Shown: piece by piece, positions 1 through 7,213 of the stretch
How the letters are laid out: each line of letters begins with the position of its first letter
Position numbering within the stretch: the first letter of the stretch is position 1
Assembly (NCBI GenBank): GCA_029573975.1
Contig: JAKQBU010000584.1
Coordinates: 1-8,140 of the forward strand
Source: Planctomycetota bacterium
GTDB taxonomy: Bacteria; Planctomycetota; Phycisphaerae; Sedimentisphaerales; SM23-30
Direction of reading: 5' to 3'
DNA length: 8,140 nt
Position numbers and translations under genes: made by a program
Notes under the pieces: generated by a model
The model's database searches: none
Told to the model about the DNA's origin: nothing
Seen by the model: only the letters and a program-made list of their open reading frames with translations

Positions 1-24
1 CAGCGATAAGGCCAGCAGGACCTC
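1..24. repeat. 24-bp exact direct repeat, copy in gspJ
   Basis: Positions 1-24 are identical to 402-425. Both copies encode EVLLALSL of a pseudopilin signal helix, in gspJ here and gspI there. The copy touches the window edge, so the identity may extend further left. To the right the two copies diverge at the nucleotide level (cagaagg versus aataagc) before agreeing again at taaaacc. Confidence 0.9.
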
Positions 25-63
25 CAGAAGGGTAAAACCGGCTTTTTGATTTCGGCCAATCAT
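1..63 (-). CDS. gspJ: Type II secretion pseudopilin GspJ, N-terminal fragment (cut by window edge)
   Basis: Only the first 21 codons are visible and the gene continues past the left edge. They read MIGRNQKAG/FTLLE followed by VLLALSL, a type III (prepilin) signal. The short basic leader ends in Gly9, the prepilin peptidase would cut before Phe10, Glu14 is the conserved +5 glutamate, and a hydrophobic helix follows. The start ATG (63-61) overlaps the gspI stop in an ATGA arrangement. A GGAG lies about seven bases upstream, so translation is probably coupled to gspI. The assignment to GspJ rests on position: in T2SS operons the prepilin-like gene after gspI is normally gspJ, a minor pseudopilin of the tip complex with GspI and GspK. 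From the sequence alone it could be another minor pseudopilin, including a displaced gspH. Confidence 0.75.
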   Translation of the reverse strand, partial: MIGRNQKAGFTLLEVLLALSL

Positions 64-464
64 GGCAAGCTCCTGTCCGCCGCGCAGCTTACCAGTTGGA
101 CCTTTTTTTCTTTTTTCCCCTGATCCCAATATATTTCCACCAGAATCCGGCGTGCCGGAAGGTGATCCACCCTGATCGGCTCCGGCAGTTTCCAGTCCGT
201 TACTTCCGTGCGCCAGCGATAATCCCGGCCCTCCTGCTCCAGAGAACCGGTATCGGTTCCCAGAGGGGGCCAACCGGCCATCATCAATTCCGCCATTTTC
301 TGTTCCGCCAGCGCGGCGGCCTGCACCTGGGTTTGCGAACGATCCACCATCCGGATGCTGATCACATGAAGGCGCAGCAGCGCAATTACCGCCGTCGCCG
401 CCAGCGATAAGGCCAGCAGGACCTCAATAAGCGTAAAACCTTGTCTTTTTTTCAAGTTCTCCAT
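60..464 (-). CDS. gspI: Type II secretion minor pseudopilin GspI
   Basis: This 134-residue prepilin-type protein has leader MENLKKRQG, a prepilin peptidase site Gly9/Phe10 and Glu14 at +5. A hydrophobic helix runs to about residue 30. After the helix, AEQKMAEL (53-60) and GWPPLGTDTG (64-73), then a YRWR segment (82-85), match the GspI family, which typically carries an AEN/AEQ-x-LAEL helix and a WPPLG loop. GspI is a minor pseudopilin that, with GspJ and GspK, forms the tip of the inner-membrane-anchored pseudopilus. The length is normal. The ATG at 464 is the only reasonable start, because an in-frame TAG lies four codons upstream. The ribosome binding site is weak. The stop overlaps the gspJ ATG by 4 bp. 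The gene is preceded by an unusually long 150-bp gap after gspG. Confidence 0.94.
   Translation of the reverse strand: MENLKKRQGFTLIEVLLALSLAATAVIALLRLHVISIRMVDRSQTQVQAAALAEQKMAELMMAGWPPLGTDTGSLEQEGRDYRWRTEVTDWKLPEPIRVDHLPARRILVEIYWDQGKKEKKVQLVSCAADRSLP
402..425. repeat. 24-bp exact direct repeat, copy in gspI
   Basis: Identical to positions 1-24. It encodes the EVLLALSL part of the GspI signal helix (residues 14-21). The amino-acid similarity is expected for pseudopilins. Identity at every base over eight codons, including Leu and Ser codons with six synonyms each, is more than the protein constraint needs. Confidence 0.9.
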
Positions 465-491
465 GTTTTTCGGCTATTCCTGGCGCCAGCG

Positions 492-572
492 TCAAAAGCT
501 CTTCGACCCCTTGTTATTGAGGAGCCAGAGCCGTTTTTGGATGTCAATATCAACTTTTGGCGGTTCCGTCAT
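492..572 (-). CDS. Possible 26-codon ORF in the gspG-gspI gap
   Basis: The minus strand between gspG and gspI can encode a hydrophilic 26-residue peptide that begins MTEPPKVDID and ends NNKGSKSF. The ATG is at 572-570 and the TGA at 494-492. A GGGA lies about ten bases upstream of the ATG. I recognise no family. The peptide has no prepilin signal, no hydrophobic segment and no resemblance to GspH. It could be a chance ORF, a remnant of a deleted gene, or a real small protein. The only argument for it is that the operon is otherwise tightly packed, so 150 bp of spacer is out of character. Confidence 0.15.
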   Translation of the reverse strand: MTEPPKVDIDIQKRLWLLNNKGSKSF

Positions 573-614
573 TCCTATAATTTCCCGTTTTTACTCGACG
601 GATCGCCGCCGGCT

Positions 615-1046
615 TTATTCGATGTTCCAGCTTTCAATATCGGCATTATCCCCGGTGCCGCCTTTTTCGTTATCTTTGCCGCAGGAGACCAGATCATAAT
701 CCCGCCCTGCCAGGGACGGACTGATATATACATAGGGTTTGCCCCAGGGATCGACAGGGATCTTCGGCAGATAGCCTTCGGAATTGTAATTTTTAATACC
801 CGGATTGGTGACCAGGGCGGCCAGGCCTTCGGCGGTAGTCGGGTACCGGCCGGTATCGGTTTTGAATAAGGCCAGGGCGGATTCGATCTGCCGAATCTCC
901 ACCGCCGCCTTGGTGCGCCGGGCCTGTTCGGGCCGATTTAGAATCTTGGGCATAATGATCGTAGCCAAAAGGCCTAGAATCACAATCACGATCATCAGCT
1001 CGATCAGCGTAAAACCGTGTGAATAGTGCCATTTGTTTCGGTTCAT
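615..1046 (-). CDS. gspG: Type II secretion major pseudopilin GspG
   Basis: This is a 143-residue protein of typical GspG length. The leader MNRNKWHYSHG is cut between Gly11 and Phe12, and Glu16 is the +5 glutamate. A hydrophobic helix follows (residues 17-32), then the family pattern PKILNRPEQAR (33-43), TGRYPTT (65-71), GLAALVTNPG (74-83), GYLPKIPVDPWGKPY (91-105) and a C-terminal acidic loop. That loop, SCGKDNEKGGTGDNADIESW (121-140), corresponds to the calcium-binding site that stabilises GspG in the pseudopilus. Asp125, Asp133 and Asp136 are candidate ligands by analogy. GspG is the main subunit of the pseudopilus assembled by GspE and GspF. The start ATG has a good GGAG with an eight-base spacer and lies 13 bp after the gspF stop. 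Confidence 0.98.
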   Translation of the reverse strand: MNRNKWHYSHGFTLIELMIVIVILGLLATIIMPKILNRPEQARRTKAAVEIRQIESALALFKTDTGRYPTTAEGLAALVTNPGIKNYNSEGYLPKIPVDPWGKPYVYISPSLAGRDYDLVSCGKDNEKGGTGDNADIESWNIE

Positions 1047-1059
1047 GAATCGCGCTCCG

Positions 1060-2268
1060 TCAAATCATCTGATTGATTTCAAAAATCGGCAGCAAAATTG
1101 CCAATACAATAAATCCGACCCAGGCTGCCATGACGATCAGCAGGACGGGTTCCAGCAGGGACATCAGGGTCCGGGCAGCGGTTTCCAGCTCGGTTTCATA
1201 GGAACCGGCGATCCCGGCCAGTTGTTCTTCCAGATTGCCGCTGATCTCACCGATGGCGATGGTATGATAGACAATCGGAGAGAACAGGCCGGTCCTGCGC
1301 AGCGACTGGGCAATCGGTTCCCCCCGGGAGACCGACTGTTTGACCGAATCCAGAGACTGCGCCAGATAATGATTCTGGATGATCGTCTGGGCAATGGTCA
1401 AGGTGTCCAGAATGGAAATCCCGCTGGAGAGCATGATCCCCAGCATCCGGGTAAACCGGGCGGCCTCGGCTTTCCGCAGCAGGGGGCCAAAAACGGGGAG
1501 TTTCAATTTGAACCGATCCCACTTCGGTTTGCCGCTGCCCGATTGGATATATCTGCGTCCTCCCACCGCCAGGGCCACCGCCGCCAGCACCAGCCAGAGG
1601 AGATTGCCTTCCAGAAACGAGCTCATCCGGATTAACAGCCGGGTCGGCCAGGGCAACTGCTGATTCATTTCCAGGAAGATGCCGGTCAGGCTGGGAACCA
1701 CAAAGCTCATCAGAAAAACCACTACCCCGATGGCAACCAGGATCATGACGAGGGGATACGCCAGGGCCGAGCGTATCTGAGCGGCCAGCCGGTCGCGTTT
1801 TTCCATCATTTCCGCCAACCGCAGCAACACCGCTTCGAGGGAGCCGCTGCTTTCCCCGGCATATACCATGCGGAGAAACAGATCCGAAAATAATCCGGGA
1901 TACGGCTGGCAGGCGGCCGCCAGCGAAGTGCCGGCATTCACGCGTGCCTGAATGTCCTGGATGACCGGCGCCAGCGGCTGGTGCTGCAGTTGTTCCACCA
2001 GGGCGGCCAGAGCCGGGACCAGGGGCATACCAGCATGCAGAAGGGTGGCCAGTTGCCGAATGGCCAGACTCAAATCCGCGGATTTAATCCGGCTGAGCAG
2101 ATCCCGGTCCCGGGCCGGAATTTCCCGCCGATCCCCTTTCCGGCCGTCATGCTCAATCTGATCGGTTGCCCGGCGGCGGGGACACTCGGTAATCCGTGGT
2201 TCTTCCGGAACCCGGATCACCAGGTTGTCAGGCGATACATCCGGCTGAATTGGGTTAGCTTCCCGCAT
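1060..2268 (-). CDS. gspF: Type II secretion inner-membrane platform protein GspF
   Basis: This 402-residue polytopic inner-membrane protein is the core of the T2SS assembly platform and acts with the ATPase GspE and with GspL/M. Two T2SSF repeats are visible, at about residues 66-192 and 268-394. Each contains the family's (A/I)GExSGxLE motif (137-145 and 339-347). Membrane segments are near 171-193, 221-237 and 371-394. The C-terminus ILLPIFEINQMI is characteristic. The first 63 residues are charged and Pro-rich, with a very basic stretch around 29-53. They lack the usual opening of GspF/PilC proteins (an aromatic-x-A-x-D-x-x-G segment and a following A-R-x-x-L-x-x-x-G helix). I checked the other minus-strand frames here and found no displaced canonical N-terminus. 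The gene overlaps the end of gspE by 14 bp, with AGGA just before the ATG, suggesting coupled translation. Confidence 0.96.
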   Translation of the reverse strand: MREANPIQPDVSPDNLVIRVPEEPRITECPRRRATDQIEHDGRKGDRREIPARDRDLLSRIKSADLSLAIRQLATLLHAGMPLVPALAALVEQLQHQPLAPVIQDIQARVNAGTSLAAACQPYPGLFSDLFLRMVYAGESSGSLEAVLLRLAEMMEKRDRLAAQIRSALAYPLVMILVAIGVVVFLMSFVVPSLTGIFLEMNQQLPWPTRLLIRMSSFLEGNLLWLVLAAVALAVGGRRYIQSGSGKPKWDRFKLKLPVFGPLLRKAEAARFTRMLGIMLSSGISILDTLTIAQTIIQNHYLAQSLDSVKQSVSRGEPIAQSLRRTGLFSPIVYHTIAIGEISGNLEEQLAGIAGSYETELETAARTLMSLLEPVLLIVMAAWVGFIVLAILLPIFEINQMI

Positions 2269-3862
2269 GTTCCTGAATCCTTATCTCCGCTGGGGCATGA
2301 TCCTGGGTTACGCGCAGTACTTCCTCCACGGTCGTAATGCCGGCCAGCACTTTATACAGTCCATCCTCCCGCAAGGTAATCATTCCCTTTTCGACGGCAT
2401 GCTGTTCGACCAGATGATAACCGGTTCGCCTGGTTATCAGTTCCTTGATTTCATCATCAATTTGCAGCAATTCAAAAATTCCCGTCCGGCCCAAATATCC
2501 CGTGTAAAGGCAGCGGGGGCAGCCTGCGCCCTGATAGAACTGGGCAGGCAGGTGCCGGGAGGGAGGGCTGGGCCAGAGATGAGAAACATCCTGTTCCGGC
2601 TGGCAGGGAACCTTGCAATCGGGACAGATCACCCGCAATAACCGCTGGGCCATCACCGCATTCAGCGAAGAGGCAATCAGATAGGGTTCGATGCCCATAT
2701 CGATCAATCGCGTCGGGGCGGAAGCGGCATTGTTGGTGTGCAGGGTACTCAGCACCAGATGGCCGGTCAGCGAAGCCTGGATGGCGATATCCGCGGTTTC
2801 CCGGTCGCGAATCTCCCCGATCATGATCACATCCGGGTCCTGCCGCAAAATATGGCGCAGGCAATGGGCGAAGGTCAGATTGATTTTCGGCTTGACCTGC
2901 ATCTGGCCCACGCCGGGCAGTTGATATTCAATCGGATCTTCTACCGTCAGAATATTCCGCTCGTGGCTGTTCAAGGCGTTGATCACCGCGTACAAGGTGG
3001 TTGTTTTCCCGCTGCCGGTGGGACCGGTCAGTAAAAGAATGCCATGCGGCTGGTGAATCAGCGTTTTGAAGCATTTTTCAATCTTCGGGGTAAATCCGAT
3101 CTGTTCCAATCCCAGGGAATGGTCCCCTTTATCCAGCAGACGCAGAACCACCCGTTCCCCCCCTGAGATGGGAATAATGGAGACCCGGATATCCATTTCC
3201 TTCTGGCCGATGCGAATCCGGCTCTGACCGTCCTGCGGCAGCCGGTGTTCGGCGATATTCAGATTGGCCATGATTTTGAGCCGGGAAATCAGCGGAATTA
3301 CGTAGGGCAGCGGCGGGGTCATCGCGTCGTGCAGCACCCCATCAATCCGGTAGCGGATCTTGACTTCCTTTTCGTACGGCTCAATATGGATATCACTGGC
3401 CCGGTGGCTTACGGCCTGGAAAAAGATCGTATTCACCAGTTTGACGACAGGGGCCTGATTGGCCACATTCAGCAGGTCTTCCGTCTGGCCGGGGGCGTAG
3501 ATATTCTGCAGGGTTTGAATTTCCCCCTCTGCCGGCAGACCGGCCGCGCCAGACTCCAGATCCTGATGTTGATAATAGCAGCGGCTGATGGCCTGTTCGA
3601 TTTCCTGCGGGGAGGAAAGCAGGCGCGGACAGTATTGCTGCAAGACATTCAAGGCATCGTCATATGGTTCCAGTTGGCAGGGGTCCGCCAAAACCAGGGC
3701 CGGTTTCTGGTGATACCGGATCGGAATCAGGTGGTGTTTTTTCAGAAAGCCCAACGGGAACTTCTGGACCAGATCCGGGGCCAACTGATCCTCCGCAATG
3801 GTCTCCAGAAAGGGGAAATTCTCCTTTGGCGATGGTTGTTTGGTTTTGGCTTCTTCCGTCAT
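2255..3862 (-). CDS. gspE: Type II secretion ATPase GspE
   Basis: This 535-residue cytoplasmic hexameric ATPase powers pseudopilus assembly. An N-terminal T2SSE_N-like domain spans about residues 18-125. The catalytic core contains RASDIHIEP (154-162), the Walker A motif GPTGSGKT (280-287), an Asp box around VEDPIEY (307-313), and Walker B DPDVIMIGE (342-350) with Glu350 as likely catalytic base. The His box LTGHLVLSTLHTN (365-377) follows. The zinc-binding tetracysteine of the GspE/PilB family is present as Cys413, Cys416, Cys448 and Cys451 (CxxC, 31 residues, CxxC), followed by GYLGRTGIFELL. No catalytic residue is missing. The ATG at 3862 is 21 bp after the gspD stop and has no strong Shine-Dalgarno sequence. 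The association with gspC and gspD argues against a type IV pilus PilB. Confidence 0.98.
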   Translation of the reverse strand: MTEEAKTKQPSPKENFPFLETIAEDQLAPDLVQKFPLGFLKKHHLIPIRYHQKPALVLADPCQLEPYDDALNVLQQYCPRLLSSPQEIEQAISRCYYQHQDLESGAAGLPAEGEIQTLQNIYAPGQTEDLLNVANQAPVVKLVNTIFFQAVSHRASDIHIEPYEKEVKIRYRIDGVLHDAMTPPLPYVIPLISRLKIMANLNIAEHRLPQDGQSRIRIGQKEMDIRVSIIPISGGERVVLRLLDKGDHSLGLEQIGFTPKIEKCFKTLIHQPHGILLLTGPTGSGKTTTLYAVINALNSHERNILTVEDPIEYQLPGVGQMQVKPKINLTFAHCLRHILRQDPDVIMIGEIRDRETADIAIQASLTGHLVLSTLHTNNAASAPTRLIDMGIEPYLIASSLNAVMAQRLLRVICPDCKVPCQPEQDVSHLWPSPPSRHLPAQFYQGAGCPRCLYTGYLGRTGIFELLQIDDEIKELITRRTGYHLVEQHAVEKGMITLREDGLYKVLAGITTVEEVLRVTQDHAPAEIRIQEHAGS

Positions 3863-3883
3863 AAGCAGGTACCGACTTTCCGG

Positions 3884-6145
3884 TTATTTCGGACAACGGA
3901 TTTCGTTGCTGCGCAGAGCATCTTCCTCAATTTTCTTTTCCAGCAGGGGCGAAAATTCCGATTTTTTCTTCTGCGTGATTTGCTGGGCCTGGTTTTCATC
4001 TTGAATGACATAGGGGGTTATGAACAGCAGCAGATTCGTCTTTTTCAGCCGATCCCGCTGCAATTTAAATAAACCGCCTATCAGAGGCAGGTCCCCCAGG
4101 AGGGGGACTTTCTTTTGTACCGCCGTTTTATCGTCGCGAATCAGACCTCCCAAAACCAGGGTGGAGCCGTTCTCCAGCGTCACTTCGGTTTCGATTTGCC
4201 GTTTGGCGGTGGTAGGCGTATCCGCGGATAATCCCGTCACGCTGTCGATCAACTGCGTAAATTCGCTTTCAATCTCCAGCCGGACCCGTTTTTCATAACT
4301 GATGTGCGGAGTAATATTCAGCGTAATCCCCACATCCTTGTAATCAATGGTCCGGACAATCGTGGGCGTGCTGGGATCCGTCTCGGTCACCCGATCGCCC
4401 TTCACGTAGGGGATATTTTCGCCTACGATGATTTTGGCCTGGCGATGATTGGAGGTGGTAATGCTGGGCGTGGAAAGAATATTGACATCGGAAACCTTGT
4501 CCAGCGCGTAGAGAATCGCACCAATCTTAGTTTCTCCTCCCACCTTTTTAAACGCCCCGATGCTGACCCCTTCCAGATTCCCGCTGGTGGCATCGGCCCG
4601 AATCCCGAAATCGGTATTCCCGAAGCCGCGCAGACTGTCCGAAACGGCCTGGTCCAGAGTGGTCCAGTCCACACCGATTTCCTGCAGGGAGTCTTCATCG
4701 ATCTCGACAATCAGCAGCTCCACCAACACCTTCTCGCGGATCATATCCAGCTTTTCCACAATCTTGGAGAGAACCAGAAAATCCTGCGGCAGGGCATTGA
4801 TGACCAGCGAGTTCGTGCCCAGATCGGGTGTAATTTGAATCAGTTCTTTATTTTCGGCAGGATTGGCCGAATTCATATTCGCCAGAATACTGGCCAGCGA
4901 GGTGGCCATTTCCTCTGCCTGGGCGTTTTCCAGATATACGACATGCCAGTTTTCCGCTCCGTCGGGCCGCGGGACATCCAATTTCCGGACCAGGGTACGA
5001 ATGGTCTGCAAATCCGCCGGCGCAGCAATCACCAGCAGCGAATTCGTGCGGGGGTCCGGCAGCACCTTGACGGGGACAAGCGGTTTGGCAACGAACTCCG
5101 ATTTGGTGCGGCCCGTTCCGCTTTTTTCACCGGCCATCATGTCGGTAATCTGTTTGGCCAGAGACTGGGCCGAGGCGTACTGCAGCGAAAAGACCTCCTG
5201 TTGTTCCTGCGCAAACGGGACATCCAGCCTTCGGATGATCCGGGCGATGTGATTGATATTGGCGGATGTATCGGTAATCAGCAGATAATTGGTACGGGGG
5301 TCGGGGGAAACGATCGCCTGGGAGCCGGCCAGGGGGGTGATCATGCCGGCCACCTGGGAGGCATCGGCATACTGCAGCGGAATAATCTGCCGGATAATCG
5401 AATCATCCAGCGGAATCCGCTCCGGGTCCGCTCCGAACCGGACACGGACATTATGCTTGTTCGCCTGGTCGCGCGGCACAATCTTAATCAAATCGCCCGC
5501 CGGCACGGCCGCATAGCCATTCACTTCCAAAATTGATTCAAACAGGGAAAACAAATCGCCCAGCCGGATTTCCCGGGGACACTGGACGGAAACGATTCCT
5601 TTCACATCGGCGTGCACAATCATACGAATCCCCGTCAGTTCACTCACCGACTTGATGACATCCCGAATGTCCGCCTCGGCAAAATCCACCTGGATGAGTT
5701 CGTCCGCCAGATTCGGATCGGACAGAACAGGGATTTGCAAATCCACCCCATCACCTGTCAGGTCCGCTTCCGGCGAGATAGCCGCTGGAAGAGCGGTCGC
5801 ATTCGGTTCGCGACTCACCGGGAGGGATGAGGTTGCCGGTTCCGGGGCCTGGCCCTCCCAGGAAGGTGGTTCCGGTACCGAACCAGGCACATATTCACCC
5901 GGTTTTTCCCAATCGTGAATATCGATCTGGTGTTTTTTCAAAACCTGTACGGTTTCATTGTCCACTTCCGCCGTTTCCTGCGGCGGTTGATTCCGCGAAG
6001 ATGAAGCCTGGGGATCCGGGCCTGCGGATTCGGCGGGCCGGGATTGACAACTCAATCCCAAAACACCAAAAATCATTATTCCGCAAAGCACCCATCCGAT
6101 TCCGGGTGTTATTCCAAAAATTCTTTGCATCCATTTTGTGATCAT
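3884..6145 (-). CDS. gspD: Type II secretion outer-membrane secretin GspD, possible lipoprotein
   Basis: The secretin is the multimeric outer-membrane channel. Numbering from the possible TTG start at 6163 (759 residues), a hydrophobic signal spans about 23-38 and ends VLGLS/C39. This fits the permissive PROSITE lipobox but is not a canonical L-(A/S)-(G/A)-C. A Pro/Ser/Glu-rich stretch (40-155) follows. Next come N0 (about 156-230, with VDFAEADIRDVI), N1 (255-315), N2 (320-398) and N3 (403-474), with repeated PDPRTN/PDLGTN motifs. The secretin domain (476-720) carries the diagnostic VPLLGDLPLIGGLF (686-699). The C-terminal tail (721-759) is lysine- and glutamate-rich. I chose the ATG at 6145 because it gives an ordinary basic signal peptide. 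The TTG at 6163 and an ATG at 6130 are alternatives, and none has a clear ribosome binding site. A lipid anchor would make it resemble self-piloting HxcQ-type secretins; that is inference. Confidence 0.97.
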   Translation of the reverse strand: MITKWMQRIFGITPGIGWVLCGIMIFGVLGLSCQSRPAESAGPDPQASSSRNQPPQETAEVDNETVQVLKKHQIDIHDWEKPGEYVPGSVPEPPSWEGQAPEPATSSLPVSREPNATALPAAISPEADLTGDGVDLQIPVLSDPNLADELIQVDFAEADIRDVIKSVSELTGIRMIVHADVKGIVSVQCPREIRLGDLFSLFESILEVNGYAAVPAGDLIKIVPRDQANKHNVRVRFGADPERIPLDDSIIRQIIPLQYADASQVAGMITPLAGSQAIVSPDPRTNYLLITDTSANINHIARIIRRLDVPFAQEQQEVFSLQYASAQSLAKQITDMMAGEKSGTGRTKSEFVAKPLVPVKVLPDPRTNSLLVIAAPADLQTIRTLVRKLDVPRPDGAENWHVVYLENAQAEEMATSLASILANMNSANPAENKELIQITPDLGTNSLVINALPQDFLVLSKIVEKLDMIREKVLVELLIVEIDEDSLQEIGVDWTTLDQAVSDSLRGFGNTDFGIRADATSGNLEGVSIGAFKKVGGETKIGAILYALDKVSDVNILSTPSITTSNHRQAKIIVGENIPYVKGDRVTETDPSTPTIVRTIDYKDVGITLNITPHISYEKRVRLEIESEFTQLIDSVTGLSADTPTTAKRQIETEVTLENGSTLVLGGLIRDDKTAVQKKVPLLGDLPLIGGLFKLQRDRLKKTNLLLFITPYVIQDENQAQQITQKKKSEFSPLLEKKIEEDALRSNEIRCPK

Positions 6146-6180
6146 AGACAATTCGCATCTCAATAACGATTTTCTGGTCT

Positions 6181-7086
6181 TTATTGCAAGGCCAGGGAAA
6201 TCTGTTTGGTTTTCTTGTCCCGTATGAGTTCCATGTCCAGTTGCGGCTGGGAGCGGACCTTTTTATACACCTGAAAGGCCTTTTGTTTGTCTGTCAGCAA
6301 CTGGCCGTTGATCGTGGTAATCACATCCCCGTTTTTCAGCCCCAGGAATTGCGCCATGGGTTCCTGTTCGACCCCGTCGATTCGCAAACCTTTGACTTGC
6401 CCATTTTCGACGAACGGCTCGATTTTCGCCACATTCAGGATATTCTCAAAGGCCTGAGCCTGGCTGTTATTTTCCGGTTCGATATCCGCCGGCAGGGATG
6501 CGGTTTCAACCGGTCCGGCAGTTTTACGGGGATCGCCGCCGGAACCAGCCGGCCGATTCGACTCCTCCGCCGTATCGTATGAAGACTTGCCCGTGAGTAC
6601 ATAGGTCTGGTTTTCCCGCTGCAGAACCACCCGATTCCGTTCGATACGGACGATTCTGGCGCCGGCCACCTCATCATTTATCCGATAAATATCGGCAGTC
6701 TTCTTTTCCCGGTCCCGGATTACCGCCTGGGCAATGCGGGGACTGCCGGCAATGGTACCGCACAGATCCAGCCCCAAATCTTCGCTGCCGGCGGACGGCT
6801 CCGGGTCCTCCGGCGGCAAGGCAGCGGTGCCCTCCGCCGTTTTGAATAAACCAGGGGGCGGAAGCGGCGCAATCGGATCCTCCGGCTGAACAGGCGCAGC
6901 ACTATCGGCCGGGTCCGCGGGTATCCCTTGGGCGGTCTGGGGGGGCAGATCCGTAGTTATCGGACTATGCTGGAATAGGGTTTTGATCAGCAGGAAGCTG
7001 AGGAGTAAACCCAAGGCCACATTTCCCAGTACTATTTTATTACGCAGATACACGGGCTCTATCCTGTCCTTCAATAGACATACCAT
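6181..7086 (-). CDS. gspC: Type II secretion inner-membrane linker protein GspC with PDZ domain
   Basis: GspC connects the inner-membrane platform to the secretin N0 domain and helps choose substrates. The 301-residue product has a short N-terminus, one membrane segment (about 18-37) and a Pro/Ala/Glu-rich periplasmic linker (43-100). The homology region (HR) domain follows (about 103-165), with LGLDLCGTIAG (104-114), QAVIRD (120-125) and YRINDEV (134-140). A second linker (166-210) and a C-terminal PDZ domain (about 212-299) complete it, the PDZ containing GLRIDGV (233-239), FLGLKNGDVITTINGQ (247-262) and a final LIRD strand (287-290). This is the classical GspC architecture. The ATG at 7086 has GGAG only two bases away. 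A GTG at 7053-7051, with AGGA about eight bases upstream, would give a shorter and equally typical start. It is the first gene of the operon as seen here. Confidence 0.95.
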   Translation of the reverse strand: MVCLLKDRIEPVYLRNKIVLGNVALGLLLSFLLIKTLFQHSPITTDLPPQTAQGIPADPADSAAPVQPEDPIAPLPPPGLFKTAEGTAALPPEDPEPSAGSEDLGLDLCGTIAGSPRIAQAVIRDREKKTADIYRINDEVAGARIVRIERNRVVLQRENQTYVLTGKSSYDTAEESNRPAGSGGDPRKTAGPVETASLPADIEPENNSQAQAFENILNVAKIEPFVENGQVKGLRIDGVEQEPMAQFLGLKNGDVITTINGQLLTDKQKAFQVYKKVRSQPQLDMELIRDKKTKQISLALQ

Positions 7087-7175
7087 AACTCCATTCTCTG
7101 TTATCGCCTTGGGGATAAGCCCACTTAAGGGGAAACGGAAAATCAGTCCGGGATGGCGATTTCCGGCTTCTGGGA

Positions 7176-7199
7176 GGGATACCTTATATAGGTAATCCC
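7176..7199. repeat. Imperfect palindrome upstream of gspC, possible operator
   Basis: On the plus strand gggatacct (7176-7184) and aggtaatccc (7190-7199) are inverted copies with one extra A at 7194 and a five-base AT loop. It lies over the -10 element of a candidate minus-strand promoter, the usual place for a repressor site. No T-run follows on either strand, so it is not an intrinsic terminator. Confidence 0.45.
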
Positions 7200-7213
7200 A
7201 GCTTCAGTATCAG
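7185..7213 (-). promoter_or_regulatory. Candidate sigma70-type promoter for the gspC operon
   Basis: Minus strand: CTGATA (7213-7208) and TATATA (7190-7185), separated by 17 bp, each matching four of six consensus bases. Transcription would start near 7178 and give a leader of about 90 nt before gspC. Two other minus-strand -10 candidates exist further upstream: TGCTATTAT, an extended -10, at 7239-7231, and an exact TATAAT at 7335-7330. Neither has a good -35. Which one is used cannot be told from sequence. Confidence 0.35.

Noticed and set aside
2255..3862. Assignment of the ATPase and platform genes to a type IV pilus (PilB/PilC)
   Set aside because: The adjoining gspC with HR and PDZ domains and the GspD and GspG types identify a type II secretion operon.
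3245..4072. 275-codon plus-strand open frame opposite gspE and the end of gspD
   Set aside because: It runs across two well-supported minus-strand genes and their junction, with no motif of its own.
4304..5536. 410-codon plus-strand open frame opposite gspD
   Set aside because: It is the antisense shadow of gspD, whose domain-by-domain secretin match is unambiguous. The translation has no recognisable domain and shifts abruptly in composition.
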